Below are positions 26,886 to 37,739 of a stretch of 64,000 bases of DNA, one piece after another. The DNA is from Anseranas semipalmata (lineage: Eukaryota > Chordata > Aves > Anseriformes > Anseranatidae): NCBI GenBank assembly GCA_013399115.1, contig VXAA01002998.1:62001-126000 (forward strand). Direction: 5' to 3'. The notes under the pieces were generated by a model. That model saw only the letters and a list, made by a program, of their open reading frames with translations. It made no database searches and had not been told where the DNA came from. Numbering within the stretch: position 1 is the first letter of the stretch; each line of letters begins with the position of its first letter. Both the position numbers and the translations under genes were made by a program.

Positions 26886-28460
26886 GGTTGAGTCATTTTA
26901 AAACAGTCTCTTTACTTAATATATAGTGCTCCTTAAGCAGCCAAAACAATTTCTTACAATTGTTACCCTTTCCTAAAATGCTTTCTACTGCAGACTTTTC
27001 AATATCTGCAGACTAAGTTACTTACAGTTTTGTTTCCCCAACCTCATAAACATTGACTAGCCAGCCATGAGGCTCCAAACACTTTGGAGTACAGCAAAGA
27101 TGAGGAAACAGCACTCAGTGACATGAGTAATGCCAGCTGAGCTGATAGCAGACCTGACAGTCTCAAAATGACTGTCTTGTAAAGAAGATGTTTCAAACAA
27201 TGGCTGACAAATGGACTTTACTGGATTATTCACATTTTAAAGCGTTCAGTGTCAGGAAAGGCAATGTGCTATGTGTGGTGAAATTGTAAACAGGCATAAG
27301 AAATAATACATTCAATTTCCTTTATCCTATTTTCTACTTGGCACAGTGTTATTGCCTCTAAGACTGGAATGCAAACAGCTGTGCATGACCCCATGCACAC
27401 AGAGATTGCATTAAATGCTAAGACAATTGGAATTAATTGGTACTGGACTTTTCTTTAAGTTCCTTAAGTAGCTCAACTCACAGGAGACTTGAAAGATCGT
27501 GTTTTGTTCCACCTTCCCTTTTATTAAAAAAAAAAAAATGGCGGGGATGGCTTAAAAGAAACAGGAGAGAGAGGAGGGATAAATAGAGGTGGGCGGAAAA
27601 AAACAATAGCCTTTCAAAAAACAAATCACATCAATTTGCATGCAATCAGTAAGTTACACCACTGTATACATTATGATTACTCACACATAACAAAAGCAAA
27701 GAGAAACTCAGTAAAGTCTGGGAAGAAAGCACCATTAAGACAACTAAAATTGCTTCTAGTAACCAAGTTGCATCATTCAAGATTAGTTTATGTATTGTTA
27801 TGTAATGATAGCTTACAACATGAAGAAATACTGTACCACTCTATGCAGAATCCACACAAACTGAAGATCAGGCACGTCTGACTTGCCACCCAAATTTCAG
27901 TTCACTAAAACAAACTCCAATGTTCATTTTGAAGAGTTTTCTCGGATCTGTCAGTCTTTAGTATTTGTAGAAATTGTAAACCTTAGTTTCTTAATGAAAA
28001 AGACAACAATAAAAGAAAGGCGCAGAAATTCTGTCATGATATAAACTTGTCATCAACATTGAATTAAGCACAATCCTGGAGTGGTGTGACACATTGGTAA
28101 TGAAAATCTGTAGCCAGAGAAATTCTCTTGTCCTAATGTTCCTCTACATTCTTGGAATTCAGCCCATAAAACATTTGAACCTTCCTGGCAAACGTAAGGC
28201 CAATTGTAATAAAGATGGTTTTTGTCAAAACCACGCAAAGCTCAGACTCAAGATGAAAGTGAATGGAACATGGGAATACTGAATGAAAATTTCTTTGATT
28301 TTTCAAAAATTATCTTTTGATCATGATAAGTTTCATAACAAAAGCAAAAGACAACTGTGCATCCCAGTGAATTTCAACTAAAAATTTTGTGCAATTCCTA
28401 CAATCAAATACCTCCTAATCTTGAGAGGGAACTGAATAACTAAATATCCTTAGACACTTA

Positions 28461-28568
28461 TTTTCTTTTTTCTCTTTCTTCTTTTTCTTTTCCTTTTCCT
28501 TTTTCCTTTTCTTTTTCCTTTTCCTTTACCTTTTCCTTTTCTTCTTCTTCCTCTTTTTTTTTTTTTTT
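28461..28568. repeat. Polypyrimidine (TTTTCC-like) tract
   Basis: 108 bases of C and T with one A (28528). The body is built from CTTTTC/TTTTCC hexamer-like units and the ends are T-rich. It is the third long pyrimidine tract on the plus strand in the first half of the window. Confidence 0.95.
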
Positions 28569-30417
28569 ATAAATAACAGATGGTTATTTTATAATGGCTG
28601 CTAAAATATCACAAAGAAAAGGCTAGTATTTCAGTTTTATGGTCCCAGATTGGGTTCCAAAGAAGTCTACAGAATCATTTATAATGCAAAGGGTTTTTAG
28701 CCTTTTTAGGCTAGATTTTCAGCACTCAAAATCTCTAGTCTGGCTACCTGACCGACACAGTTGGATTACCAGAGTTTTGCAGTGCTACTCTTGGAGAAAC
28801 AGGGAAACTCTGAAGAACTTTTGGAAACCTAGGAAAAATGAAGCATATCTAGCAATACTGCGTGTAACTGTGAATCCCAGCATGGGGAAAAAACTATACC
28901 ATATTCTACATTAGAAAATACATTTTAAGAAGAGAGAGGGTAAATTCTTTAGCAAGTTTTTTAGAAAGCTACAGCTTTTAATAGCCCACATTTAATTAAA
29001 TAGCCTCCCTTTCCAAACTCCTCTTTTCAAAACAGTGTCACACAACTGCTAGTCATTGAATTTTCAGGATGATTCTTTCAGAAAAATCATCCTATTTTCA
29101 CACATAAACTAAAAATACGGTCTCTAACCACCTTTGCATCATGCATGAACTCTCAAGATCAAGGTAGGTGTTCAAGGAATATCTAATCAATTGAGTCATT
29201 TGTCCCCTGATATTCATCAGCTGATGTATTTCATCAATGGAATAAGTTTGAAATTTTTGTTAGCATTTTTGTTCTTGGACCTGACTTTGATAGTAAAGCC
29301 ATGAGAAGTTCTTGAAAAATTAGATTATCAGCAAGAAAGGAAGAAATGTAAGAAAAGTTCTGAACAATCTAATACTTTCCAGACAAGAATATTTCCACAT
29401 CCTGGACTTGATTTAATTCCTGTGGAACACTTTTCCTATTATTCGCTGTTTCCTGAATAAACTTTTTTTTTTTTTTTAAGCATTTGTCTTTCCACTAGAC
29501 TATAATAAAATGTGCTACCTGCTTTCTCCTTATGGAATATTAGAGCAGATAGTTTTATTGTTTCCTGATGCATGTTCATCTCATGCAAACAATTTCAATT
29601 GCTTTCTCAGAAAATACATTAATATTTTCAATATCTGTAAGAAAAGAAGTTTGCAGCCATTAAACCAAAGTACTACAGATATGAATTCCTAGCAGCACAA
29701 TGAAATTCACAGACTTGAAGAATCTGTACTTCGGATAACAGGGATGTTATCTTGCTTGTAAGGTGTGATGCCCTGGCAAGAAATGCATGTTATCATATAT
29801 ATGACAAAAGAATAAGGCCTTGGTGTCTGGTTTTTGGCACCCCTACATAACATAAGACTTTCAGACTCAGAAAGGAACATCTTTGGAGAATTAAACATAT
29901 CCAAATGTGCTTGTGCTAAGCAACCACATTGTGGGGTGTATGTTAACACAATATATCATAGTTTGTTGTAAGTATGAGTTATTTTTATATGTCATCAAAT
30001 GAATCAGAAAGAGCACACAGAGCAAAATGTTGGAGCCAACCTTGGCCAACATCATGTTACCACTACAGATGGAGAAGCGTGTGTCTGAGGGCATCATTGT
30101 TCAGTGACTGTTATAACGTGTGTGACATTTTGTAGGAGAGGTCTGACATTGCAAGGAGCCTTCAACAATGTGTACGCGAGAAGTCAAACTCAGAGGAGAA
30201 AACCTTAAACAGCTCATGAGTCACATGCTGTTCATAAGCCTGAATGACGTTCTTCAAATCAAGAGATCAAGGTCATTTGCTTATTAAACATATGGTCTAC
30301 CAAAAAAGGCACACTCTTTCCAAATCCAAGGATGTGAACAGAAGGATCTGCTAAGATCAGACTGTAGCATTCAAACCATTTAGGAATGCCTTTATATCAA
30401 CCCCTTCTAAAGCATAC

Positions 30418-30483
30418 ACAGAATCACAGAATCACAGAAACACAGAATGATTGAGGTTGGAAGGCACCTCTGGAGATCCTATA
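30418..30483 (-). repeat. CR1 3' tail stub, minus strand
   Basis: 'cagaatcacagaatcacag' followed by 'gattgaggttggaaggcacctctggagatc' is the reverse complement of the extreme 3' end of avian CR1, including the short 3' terminal repeats. Only about 65 bases are present, an extreme 5' truncation typical of CR1 insertions. Confidence 0.85.
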
Positions 30484-31335
30484 TATCATACTATACACTG
30501 AAGCAATACTTCACAGCTATACTGTTAAGCAGGTAAGAGGACATCTCTATGAGGTAAGGAGAAAAACAACTGCAAAAGAAATGGTATTTTCTGACTTAGT
30601 CTGGAAAAAGGAAAGAAGCACTCGACTGTGACTCTGAAATTTTGCTGAATATCAAGCTCTTAGTGAAAGATTCATCAGAGAAAGTCTGGATTTAAGAAGA
30701 TATTCATATATGTAAAGAACAAAACATTCATAGTAAATTATTTCTTTCTGCTGGGCTACCTAATTTTAGTAAAACTTTCAGGCCAAGATTTCTTTCTTAG
30801 CTTTGACATACCTATTTTGACTACATTAACTGAGAAATAGGATATAAACATTTATGGACTGGAGCATGTGTCTAAGAAATTCACTCACATTTTTTAAGTC
30901 AACACACCCTTTAGTTCAGATCTGGACATCTTTATCTGAAATCTATTTAATAAAGATGAATTCAGTTTCCAGTGGCAGTCAATGTATTATGTTTTCTCTT
31001 GAACATGCTACTAAAGAAAAGCAAGCTGAAAAGACTTCATTAACTAGATCAGTTAGAGAGATCCTCCATAGCATAAAAAGAATGATCACAAAGCAGGACC
31101 ATCCACAGATACCTTAGGTACCTGCTTCATCTCAAATACATATTTTTACCATTGCTTATCTTACCACATTCCCAAAGTTTTTTTTTTTCTTAGGATTTAT
31201 GAGGATTTGTCAAGCTGTCAACAGATCTTTCCTCATCTCCACTCTGTCACTGAACTCCTGCAAGCAGCAATCTCTAAAGGCACATACTGTTATTCCGTCC
31301 CATTCAGACTACTTTTAAAGCTCCATATATCAAAT

Positions 31336-31565
31336 GCATCAAGATGTATTTGTGAATTCTGATTCTCATTTGTCAAAATATTTCAATGAGGGAAAAACAA
31401 AAAAAAAGACCAATACCTTAAGGAGGGAAGGGGAAAGAGGAGCTGGGGGGCATGGGAGAACTAAAGAAATCACAGAATCACAGAATCATTTAGGTTGGAA
31501 GAGACCTCCAAGATCACCTAGTCCAACCTTTGATACTTTGTCAGAATGAAGTAGATTCAGATTCA
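31336..31565 (+). repeat. Duplicated segment, copy A (interrupted)
   Basis: This segment shares a run of matching phrases with 32446-32612: 'tatttgtgaattctgat', 'catttgtcaaa.atttcaa', 'gagggaaggggaaa', and at the right 'tcagaatgaagtagattcagatt'. It is interrupted by a CR1 3' tail at 31471-31530 that copy B lacks. It is either one half of an old local duplication or one of two copies of an unrecognised repeat family. A 'ttcaaccagaggaaaa' phrase that lies inside copy B also appears just after copy A (31562). Confidence 0.7.
31471..31530 (-). repeat. CR1 3' tail stub inside copy A, minus strand
   Basis: 'cacagaatcacagaatcat', then 'ttaggttggaagagacctcc' and 'gatcacctagtccaacc', are the reverse complement of the CR1 3' end. 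About 60 bases are present. Copy B of the surrounding duplication lacks it, so its insertion point can be read directly. Confidence 0.9.
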
Positions 31566-32375
31566 ACCAGAGGAAAAAAAAAAAAAAAACAACTGCCTGC
31601 TCAGGTGGGTAGTTTTGCATCTTCCAGCTTTTGACTGGTTCCAGAATTCAGTTTCTAAAACTTTCTCCTCTTTATTTTTCTAAATCAGGGCAGCTAAATT
31701 ATACTAATTATTATGAATGTCGGTAAATTTGACAATCTTTCCAGCCATCCTCTGTTGTTCATTTATTCCGTGTGCTTTTAGCAGCACACCAGACACAGCT
31801 GCTAACATGGGAGCAGGCCTGAATGCCAAGAATATGGACTCGCTGGCATTCATTTACAAAAAGGCAAACATGGAGGTTTTCTTATCCAGAAAATGCTGCA
31901 GCTGCTACCAGCACTGTGGTAACTTCTAACAGCAACAGCAATGACTGCAGCATGTAATATCAGCTCAAGATGAGAAGCTACAACATTGAAAAGAAATTCT
32001 CTGAATACGAATCCCTCTGTACTCCTGACAGCTCTGCCCTGACTTTGCAGCAATGAGAGCACCAAGCAGCCCAGACATGACACCAACTACATTTTACCAA
32101 AACAGTAGAAAAAGAGTTGGAGAAGCAAGCATGAGTGGGCTGCGCAGAGCCCACATCTGCTGCAGCACAGCATAAAGTAAGTTAAAAGTCCCCTTGCCTG
32201 CTGTAAAACAGAGTCTGAACCATTCTGACCTAACCCCAACATTATGTCGAGAGCATTTATAACCTCGTCTTACCTTCAGTAACTATCAATGCTGACTTCA
32301 AATTTGTATCATCTGTGCTCTATCACCCTTTAAGAATTTGACATTTTATTCAAATATTTTTTCAGTTAACTTTTT

Positions 32376-32433
32376 AAAAAAACACAAAAACAAAAACAAA
32401 AAACAGAAAACAAAACAACAACAACAAAAAAAC
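32376..32433. repeat. A-rich (AAAAC/AAC)n repeat
   Basis: AAAAAC-type units pass into AAC units. It lies just left of duplicated copy B. Confidence 0.9.
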
Positions 32434-32445
32434 ATTGCTGTCTCA

Positions 32446-32612
32446 AGGCACCAAGAGGTATTTGTGGATTTTGATCTACATTTGCCAAATGATTTCAACC
32501 AGAGGAAAAAAAAGACAAATGACAGATGGAGGGAAGGAGAAAAAGGTGCGGGGGTGGGGAGAATAAATATTTGTAGTATTTGTTCAGAATGAGGTGGATT
32601 CAGATTTAAATT
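32446..32612 (+). repeat. Duplicated segment, copy B (uninterrupted)
   Basis: This is the partner of 31336-31565, in direct orientation and about 1.1 kb downstream. It reads 'tatttgtggattttgat', 'catttgccaaatgatttcaa', 'gagggaaggagaaa' and 'tcagaatgaggtggattcagatt' in the same order. Where copy A carries a CR1 tail, copy B reads straight through 'gaataaatatttgtagtat' near 32561, giving an empty-site version. Confidence 0.7.
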
Positions 32613-33454
32613 CTTTTTTCAGCTGATGGGATTTGAGCCCAAACACCAGCTCCTACAAGACTGCCAGAACCACCACAAAGTGTGGTACCTGTATCTACTG
32701 GAGCAGGGAATGGAAAAAAAATGTTACATTTCCCAAACAAATGCCTTGTCATCAGGCTATATGATCTGCTTCTTTATTGGTGTCAGCTTTTGAATTTGAA
32801 AAAAAAAATTTTTTTCAAAATTATTTTTTTAAAGAGAAAAGGAAGTTGGTAAAAATGAAATTAGTTTAAGCATATCAATGTCACACGAAGCCTTGATCTT
32901 TTGACTCTTTGCTGCCCAACTCCAATTCCATTAAACTCAATCATCAGAAAGGATGACAGATCAAGAGCTTTAAAGCTCTGCAGACAGGCTTTATTTCCTA
33001 CCACAGACCTCATGGTTTTGCAAAGTAGTTCTGTGAGCTCACCTTGGACAATTTATCAAGTTTAATGCAACTGATATTGCCTTTAACTTTACAGTGTAAC
33101 TAGCAAAGACAGTACAACAGTGTGACCTCAGCGGCTTTCTAGTCTTTCTAATTTACAGAAAGAACTCCAGAGATCCTTAGAGCAGAGAATGCTAGAATGA
33201 AGGAACATTTCTTTCAGACATGCTTAGCATCACCACAGATTATTACGTCTGAGACACCCGACTGTACAGGGTCACTGCCTTCATCTGTTGTTTTATCAGC
33301 AAGTCAGTCCCAAGGTGACAAGCACAACAACTCATTTCAAAAGGAAAGATAGTCAGAAAAAAAAAAAAAAAGTTTGAAAATCAGAATCCAGCAAGAGTTT
33401 TTAGAAGCCACAGGAGCAAATATAATGCTGTCTAGATGCTGCTTAACAGGTTCC

Positions 33455-33690
33455 AAAGCACTTTACAGAGCAGTTTTCTGTGTTTTCCTCGTCGGTTTCA
33501 AAACATATTTAATAGTGTCACAGAGTTCAACACTTTGTGAAAGTGATTATACCCGTGGGAAAATGGGGCATGGAGAGGTATAATGGCCTGCCTAGTTTTA
33601 TCAGGTATAGCTGGTGACAGAGCTAAGATCATATCCAACACACCCTGCATTTCTGCCCAGTGTTCTGGCTGCCATACTTAAACTGATGTC
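33455..33690 (-). repeat. MIR-type SINE, minus strand
   Basis: The full phrase order of an amniote MIR in reverse complement is visible. 'ccaaagcactttacagagca' is the 3' part. It is followed by 'gggaaaatggggcatggagaggta', a 'ggcctgcctagttttatcagg' stretch in place of 'cttgcccaaggtcac', 'gctggtgacagagctaagatcat' and 'tgcccagtgttctggctgcc'. Its length fits a nearly complete element. A 69-codon frame across it has no meaning. Confidence 0.75.
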
Positions 33691-36289
33691 AGTAAAAGTG
33701 GTATGAAACAATGGAAAAGGTAAACCTTATTACCTTTGAAATAACCTCCAGTCCATGGGAAGGAGGGGGCTTGCTGAACCTTCTAGGTTCATTGCCTTAT
33801 TAACACTTTTAACACCTCTGTAACACATCCAGCTGCTAATGGGAGTTAACTCTGCTAGCAGAACTAACAAATTATGAAAAACATGAAAATTTAACAATTT
33901 CACAAAATATTTCAAAGGAAGCCAGTGGCAGAAACAATGGAGTCTGCAGAGGGAGTTGATTTATGGGTTCTAAGGGTTATGTTTATAATATGATATATTT
34001 ATTTAGAGCTATAATATTCTAAATGCATCTACAGATGCAGCCAGGAAATATTTCTTCAAATATTCTTCAAATACTGGCTAAAGTCTCACTATCATAGTGT
34101 TAACATAGACTGCAAAACCCAGCTAGGAACCACAGTAAATCCCTGGAAGGTTAGTACACACACAGCCATCTTCTCTGAGGGACAGACTGGAACCAGGAGA
34201 CTTGATTAAAGCCGTGTAGCAATACCTACCCCACACTGTAATCACAAACTAGGTAGCCTGCTACACCCACACTTGTGCTGTAAACTACACGCACATCTTC
34301 TCTAGGATGAGGCAAACTAGTTTATGTGAAGACCCAAAGGACCAAAGTATTTGCACTGTGAACAAATCTGCACTGAGATTTCCACATGCTACAAAGGATG
34401 AAATATATGGTACAATAAACAATCTTTTTGCCAGGGTGTGTTGATGCAGTTAACCTTCTTCTTAAGTGCTGTGCTCTGAAGGACACTAAATAATCTCATT
34501 TCTGACAGTGGCACACACTAACAAGGCAAATAACAGAGGAATGGCGCCGAAAACCTGAGTGATTTAAATAGTGATTCAGTCTGATGTGAACTGTAATGAA
34601 ATAATTTTCACTCCCAGTTGCTTTCTGTGACTATTTGAGACTAAAATTTCAAAAGGTTAAAAGCTTGCACTTGGCAACAGATTCTCATCTCAGCTCACAT
34701 CCCCAGCTTGTGTGCTCACTAGGTGATAAGGGCACAAAGGACCGGTCTCCCTTGCAGACCAAACTGCAGAGGAACTCCACAGCTGGTGGGTGGCTATGTC
34801 TATACTGTCCTACTGTGAGACCTCACGGTACCCCTATATGCTCTTCACTGTAGGACCACGGGTTGGTCATCAGCCATCTTCCCAACATACCTCTCCTGTT
34901 CTGTCATTACTCTATGAAGGTTTTAAATAAGCAGTGTATTAATCCTTCCCTCTACTCCTTTGTTTTGTCAATGTTATGAGGGTTATTTTTGATTTTTCTT
35001 GGGTTATTTTAAGTAATGCATCTGAAAGTGAGTTTTCCATTCCCTTTCTAATAGCATTTTATACAGAAGATTTGTGAACTGGAAAATTATGCATTTGTGT
35101 TTGCTTATCATCATATCAACAGGAAACTAATTTTGCTGTCTTCTCTAAAACATAATTTGATGAATACCTAACTAGTTTTGACTTGTCTTCCTCATTACTA
35201 TTTTTTGTATTAAAACCTTATGAATTGAAAAGCAATCTGTATTTGTTTATCTTATTAATGTACATACTGAATCCTTAAGGCATTTTGCCCACTTACACTA
35301 AATTATCAAGTCTGTTTTTTTGGCAGTATAGCTGAGTGATCATGCAGCTCTGCTTTAGTTCTAGCTTGCACTGAAATTCTTCTGGTGAACATTAACTTCT
35401 TGTCTTTTAGCACACTTTCAGAAACACTTGGTAACTTTTACTCAGGAAGTCTTCAATTTGTGCACTTGCGATTTATAGAATGTCGTTTGTTTTGAGGTGA
35501 TTACTTGATTGCAGTTTTCAAAAAATTGAAAAAATATTACAAAGACTATTTCTTTGGATGTATTCCAAGTTCAATCCCCAGTGGAAAAAGGAAGCAAAGC
35601 TTTTTCAAGCAATCTTGAAACTACTCCTAAGTTCTTTGCTAAAGATTCAGAGCAGACTGATAGCACAGTTCAGGGAAGTACTTAACTGTCCATAAATTCT
35701 ATAGTTTCCAAATGGAATTCAGTACATATTTAATCCTTGTCCTCTACCATGATTTTTATTTCACAGTCATTTTCCTCTACCTCTGTTGATTTTTTAAAGA
35801 AATAAAGCTATTTTTTTTATATTATTTCTTTCTGTTTAATGGGAAAAGTATCATTCATATTCTCAATTCACTTACCCCAGCCTCACTCTGTGGAAGCCTT
35901 CTTCATTTTATCTTGCTTTCTGATGGGGACAAGGAGATCTAACAATGAAAACGTCATTAAAGGAGAGGGAGATTTATAACTCTTACAAACAAGCCTTTGA
36001 TAGGTAACATTAATTACAAAAGTAGTGCAGTGGCTTTTATTGCACTGAGTAGTACCTTTTTATTAAAGCTCATTTTCGATAGTGAAATTGTAACACATAA
36101 ATAAACATTCAAAGTTCAAAAGGTAGGAGGCAACTTGAATGTGAGTGGCAAAATGTAATTAATCATTATCCATATGGTATCCAAGAACATCTTGGCTCTG
36201 TGTTGGGACTCTGAGTGAGCACAACAGACTTGCTTAGTCCTTCTCCTGTAGTGAACTTCTCAAAGACCCAAACAACCCAAAGAGGTGTT
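33691..36289. other. Unique AT-rich non-coding DNA
   Basis: No gene is recognised. The interval 35980-36180 is compact, free of simple repeats and contains TAATTA-type cores ('cattaattac', 'gtaattaatc') and a small inverted pair 'agtgca...tgcact'. This would be compatible with a regulatory element but proves nothing. 36280-36310 is a T-rich stretch. Confidence 0.5.
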
Positions 36290-36570
36290 TTTTTTATATT
36301 TTTTTTATTATTATTTCTTTGTTTCTAACCATCCAAATATATTTTAATTGGCAATGAATTAAATCAATTTTCCACAAGTAGAGTCTGTTTCACCCATGAC
36401 AGTAATTGGTAATTGGTCTTTACCTCTACCCATAAACTTTCTAATCTTATTTTCTTCCCACGGCCTGTCAAAGACAGGGAGTGAGAGAGCAGCTGGATGG
36501 GCAGCTGGCAGCTGGCCAAGGTCAACCCACCATGCCCGCTTCAGTGCCAAATGGACAAAGAGTACCCCAA
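36290..36570 (-). mobile_element. Avian LTR-retrotransposon-like fragment, minus strand
   Basis: Read on the minus strand, 'ggtgggttgaccttggccag' is followed by 'ctgccagctgcccatccagc', 'ctctctcactccc', 'agaaaataagattagaaag', 'aattactgtcatgggtgaaa' and then 'gatttaattcattgccaatt'. This order matches a recurrent bird repeat that I know as an endogenous-retrovirus-type LTR or internal fragment. I cannot assign the exact family. No gag, pol or env coding sequence adjoins it, so it is at most a solo or partial relic with no coding capacity. The flanks out to about 36200 and 36650 may also belong to it. Confidence 0.55.
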
Positions 36571-37434
36571 GGGCACACTGGCTCTCCTCTTCCCTACAGA
36601 GGATGCCACCCTGCTTCAGCCTTCACAAAAGAATATATAACATATGTGAACTCTGCAGTAAAAACAAGTCCTCTCCATCAGTCCCAAATAAGCTGGGAGC
36701 AGCAGCAGTTCTTGTAGTTAAGAATTAGGAACAGAGAGCGTTGACACCATTACGCAGATCGCACAACTGCAACTAGTCTCAGGCAGGTTTACACACTGCA
36801 AACTCCCTAGCTAATCTATAGGGAAATAGATTTAATACTCAAAGGTAAGCTATAGTAGCTGAAGTGTAGGGTTGCTGCAAAGAAAGTCTCTCATGGAAAT
36901 GTTACCACAAAAGATTTAACTGGAAAGGACATATTATGAATTTTAAAAGGGGCCCTGCTGTGTGAAAACGACTATATAGCATGAAGACAGAGGCTGAGGG
37001 AAAATTGAGAAAATGATCCAATATCTGGCAGGAAAAAAACACGCAGAGGCCAGGCTCTTAATCACCTATTTTTAAGCTGTGTCAAAAATGGTAACTTCAA
37101 ACAGGCTATGCATTTTGCTTATGGGAAGATAAGCGATATTATTTTATTCTAAAACTTTAGGATGCCCCAGCCACCATAAAGCTAGAATTCAGTGCCAGTT
37201 CGGTGTGTTTGTTCCTTAAGACCTCTTAAAAAATGCTGGGCAAAATATGCAGATAGTTTTTATGAGGCACAAAGGAAAATAGTAGTCTTGCATATAGGTT
37301 AAGCTGCTAAGGTAAGTTCTGCTTTACAACAGGGGGTGAGGGAGATTGGTAGCAACAAACAAGTGAGAAAGAAGTGGACCAGGTCAGTAAGCAAAAGGTG
37401 AAGGGTGATGTGGACAAGACAGACATTATAATAA

Positions 37435-37548
37435 AAATAGAAATAGACATAGACATAGACATAGACATAGACATAGACATAGACATAGACATAGACATAG
37501 AAATAGAAATAGAAATAGAAATTGAAATTGAAATTGAAATTGAAATTG
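37435..37548. repeat. Ordered hexanucleotide array
   Basis: Nineteen hexamers stand in perfect register and in sharp blocks: 2 AAATAG, 9 ACATAG, 3 AAATAG and 5 AAATTG. Because the unit is six bases, frames crossing it stay open on both strands and give fake low-complexity proteins of IDID, EIEI or SMSM type. No real gene is implied. Confidence 0.95.
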
Positions 37549-37739
37549 AAATAAAACAAGAAAAATGGGAGCTCACAACAACGATATTCACACAAGTAAG
37601 GATGTGCCAAGATGACAGCAATATGGGGGAAGTTTTCATTCTTCGTCAGGGAAATCAGCATGCTCGGGTGCCTCTCTTAAGTGTCTGTACAGTAGTGTAC
37701 ACAGCATGAAAACCAGGAGGAATCACGTCTTTGTCCAGT

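Larger units (their letters stand above)
25871..30417. other. Non-coding DNA, low-complexity rich
   Basis: No gene is recognised. It contains a G-run with an adjoining gap, an A-run at 27526-27538, a polypyrimidine tract and a T-run near 29463-29478. Open frames reach at most about 90 codons and resemble nothing known. Confidence 0.6.

Noticed and set aside
37299..37709. Long overlapping frames on both strands (110-120 codons)
   Set aside because: They stay open only because the hexamer array has a unit length divisible by three. The predicted proteins are low-complexity artefacts.
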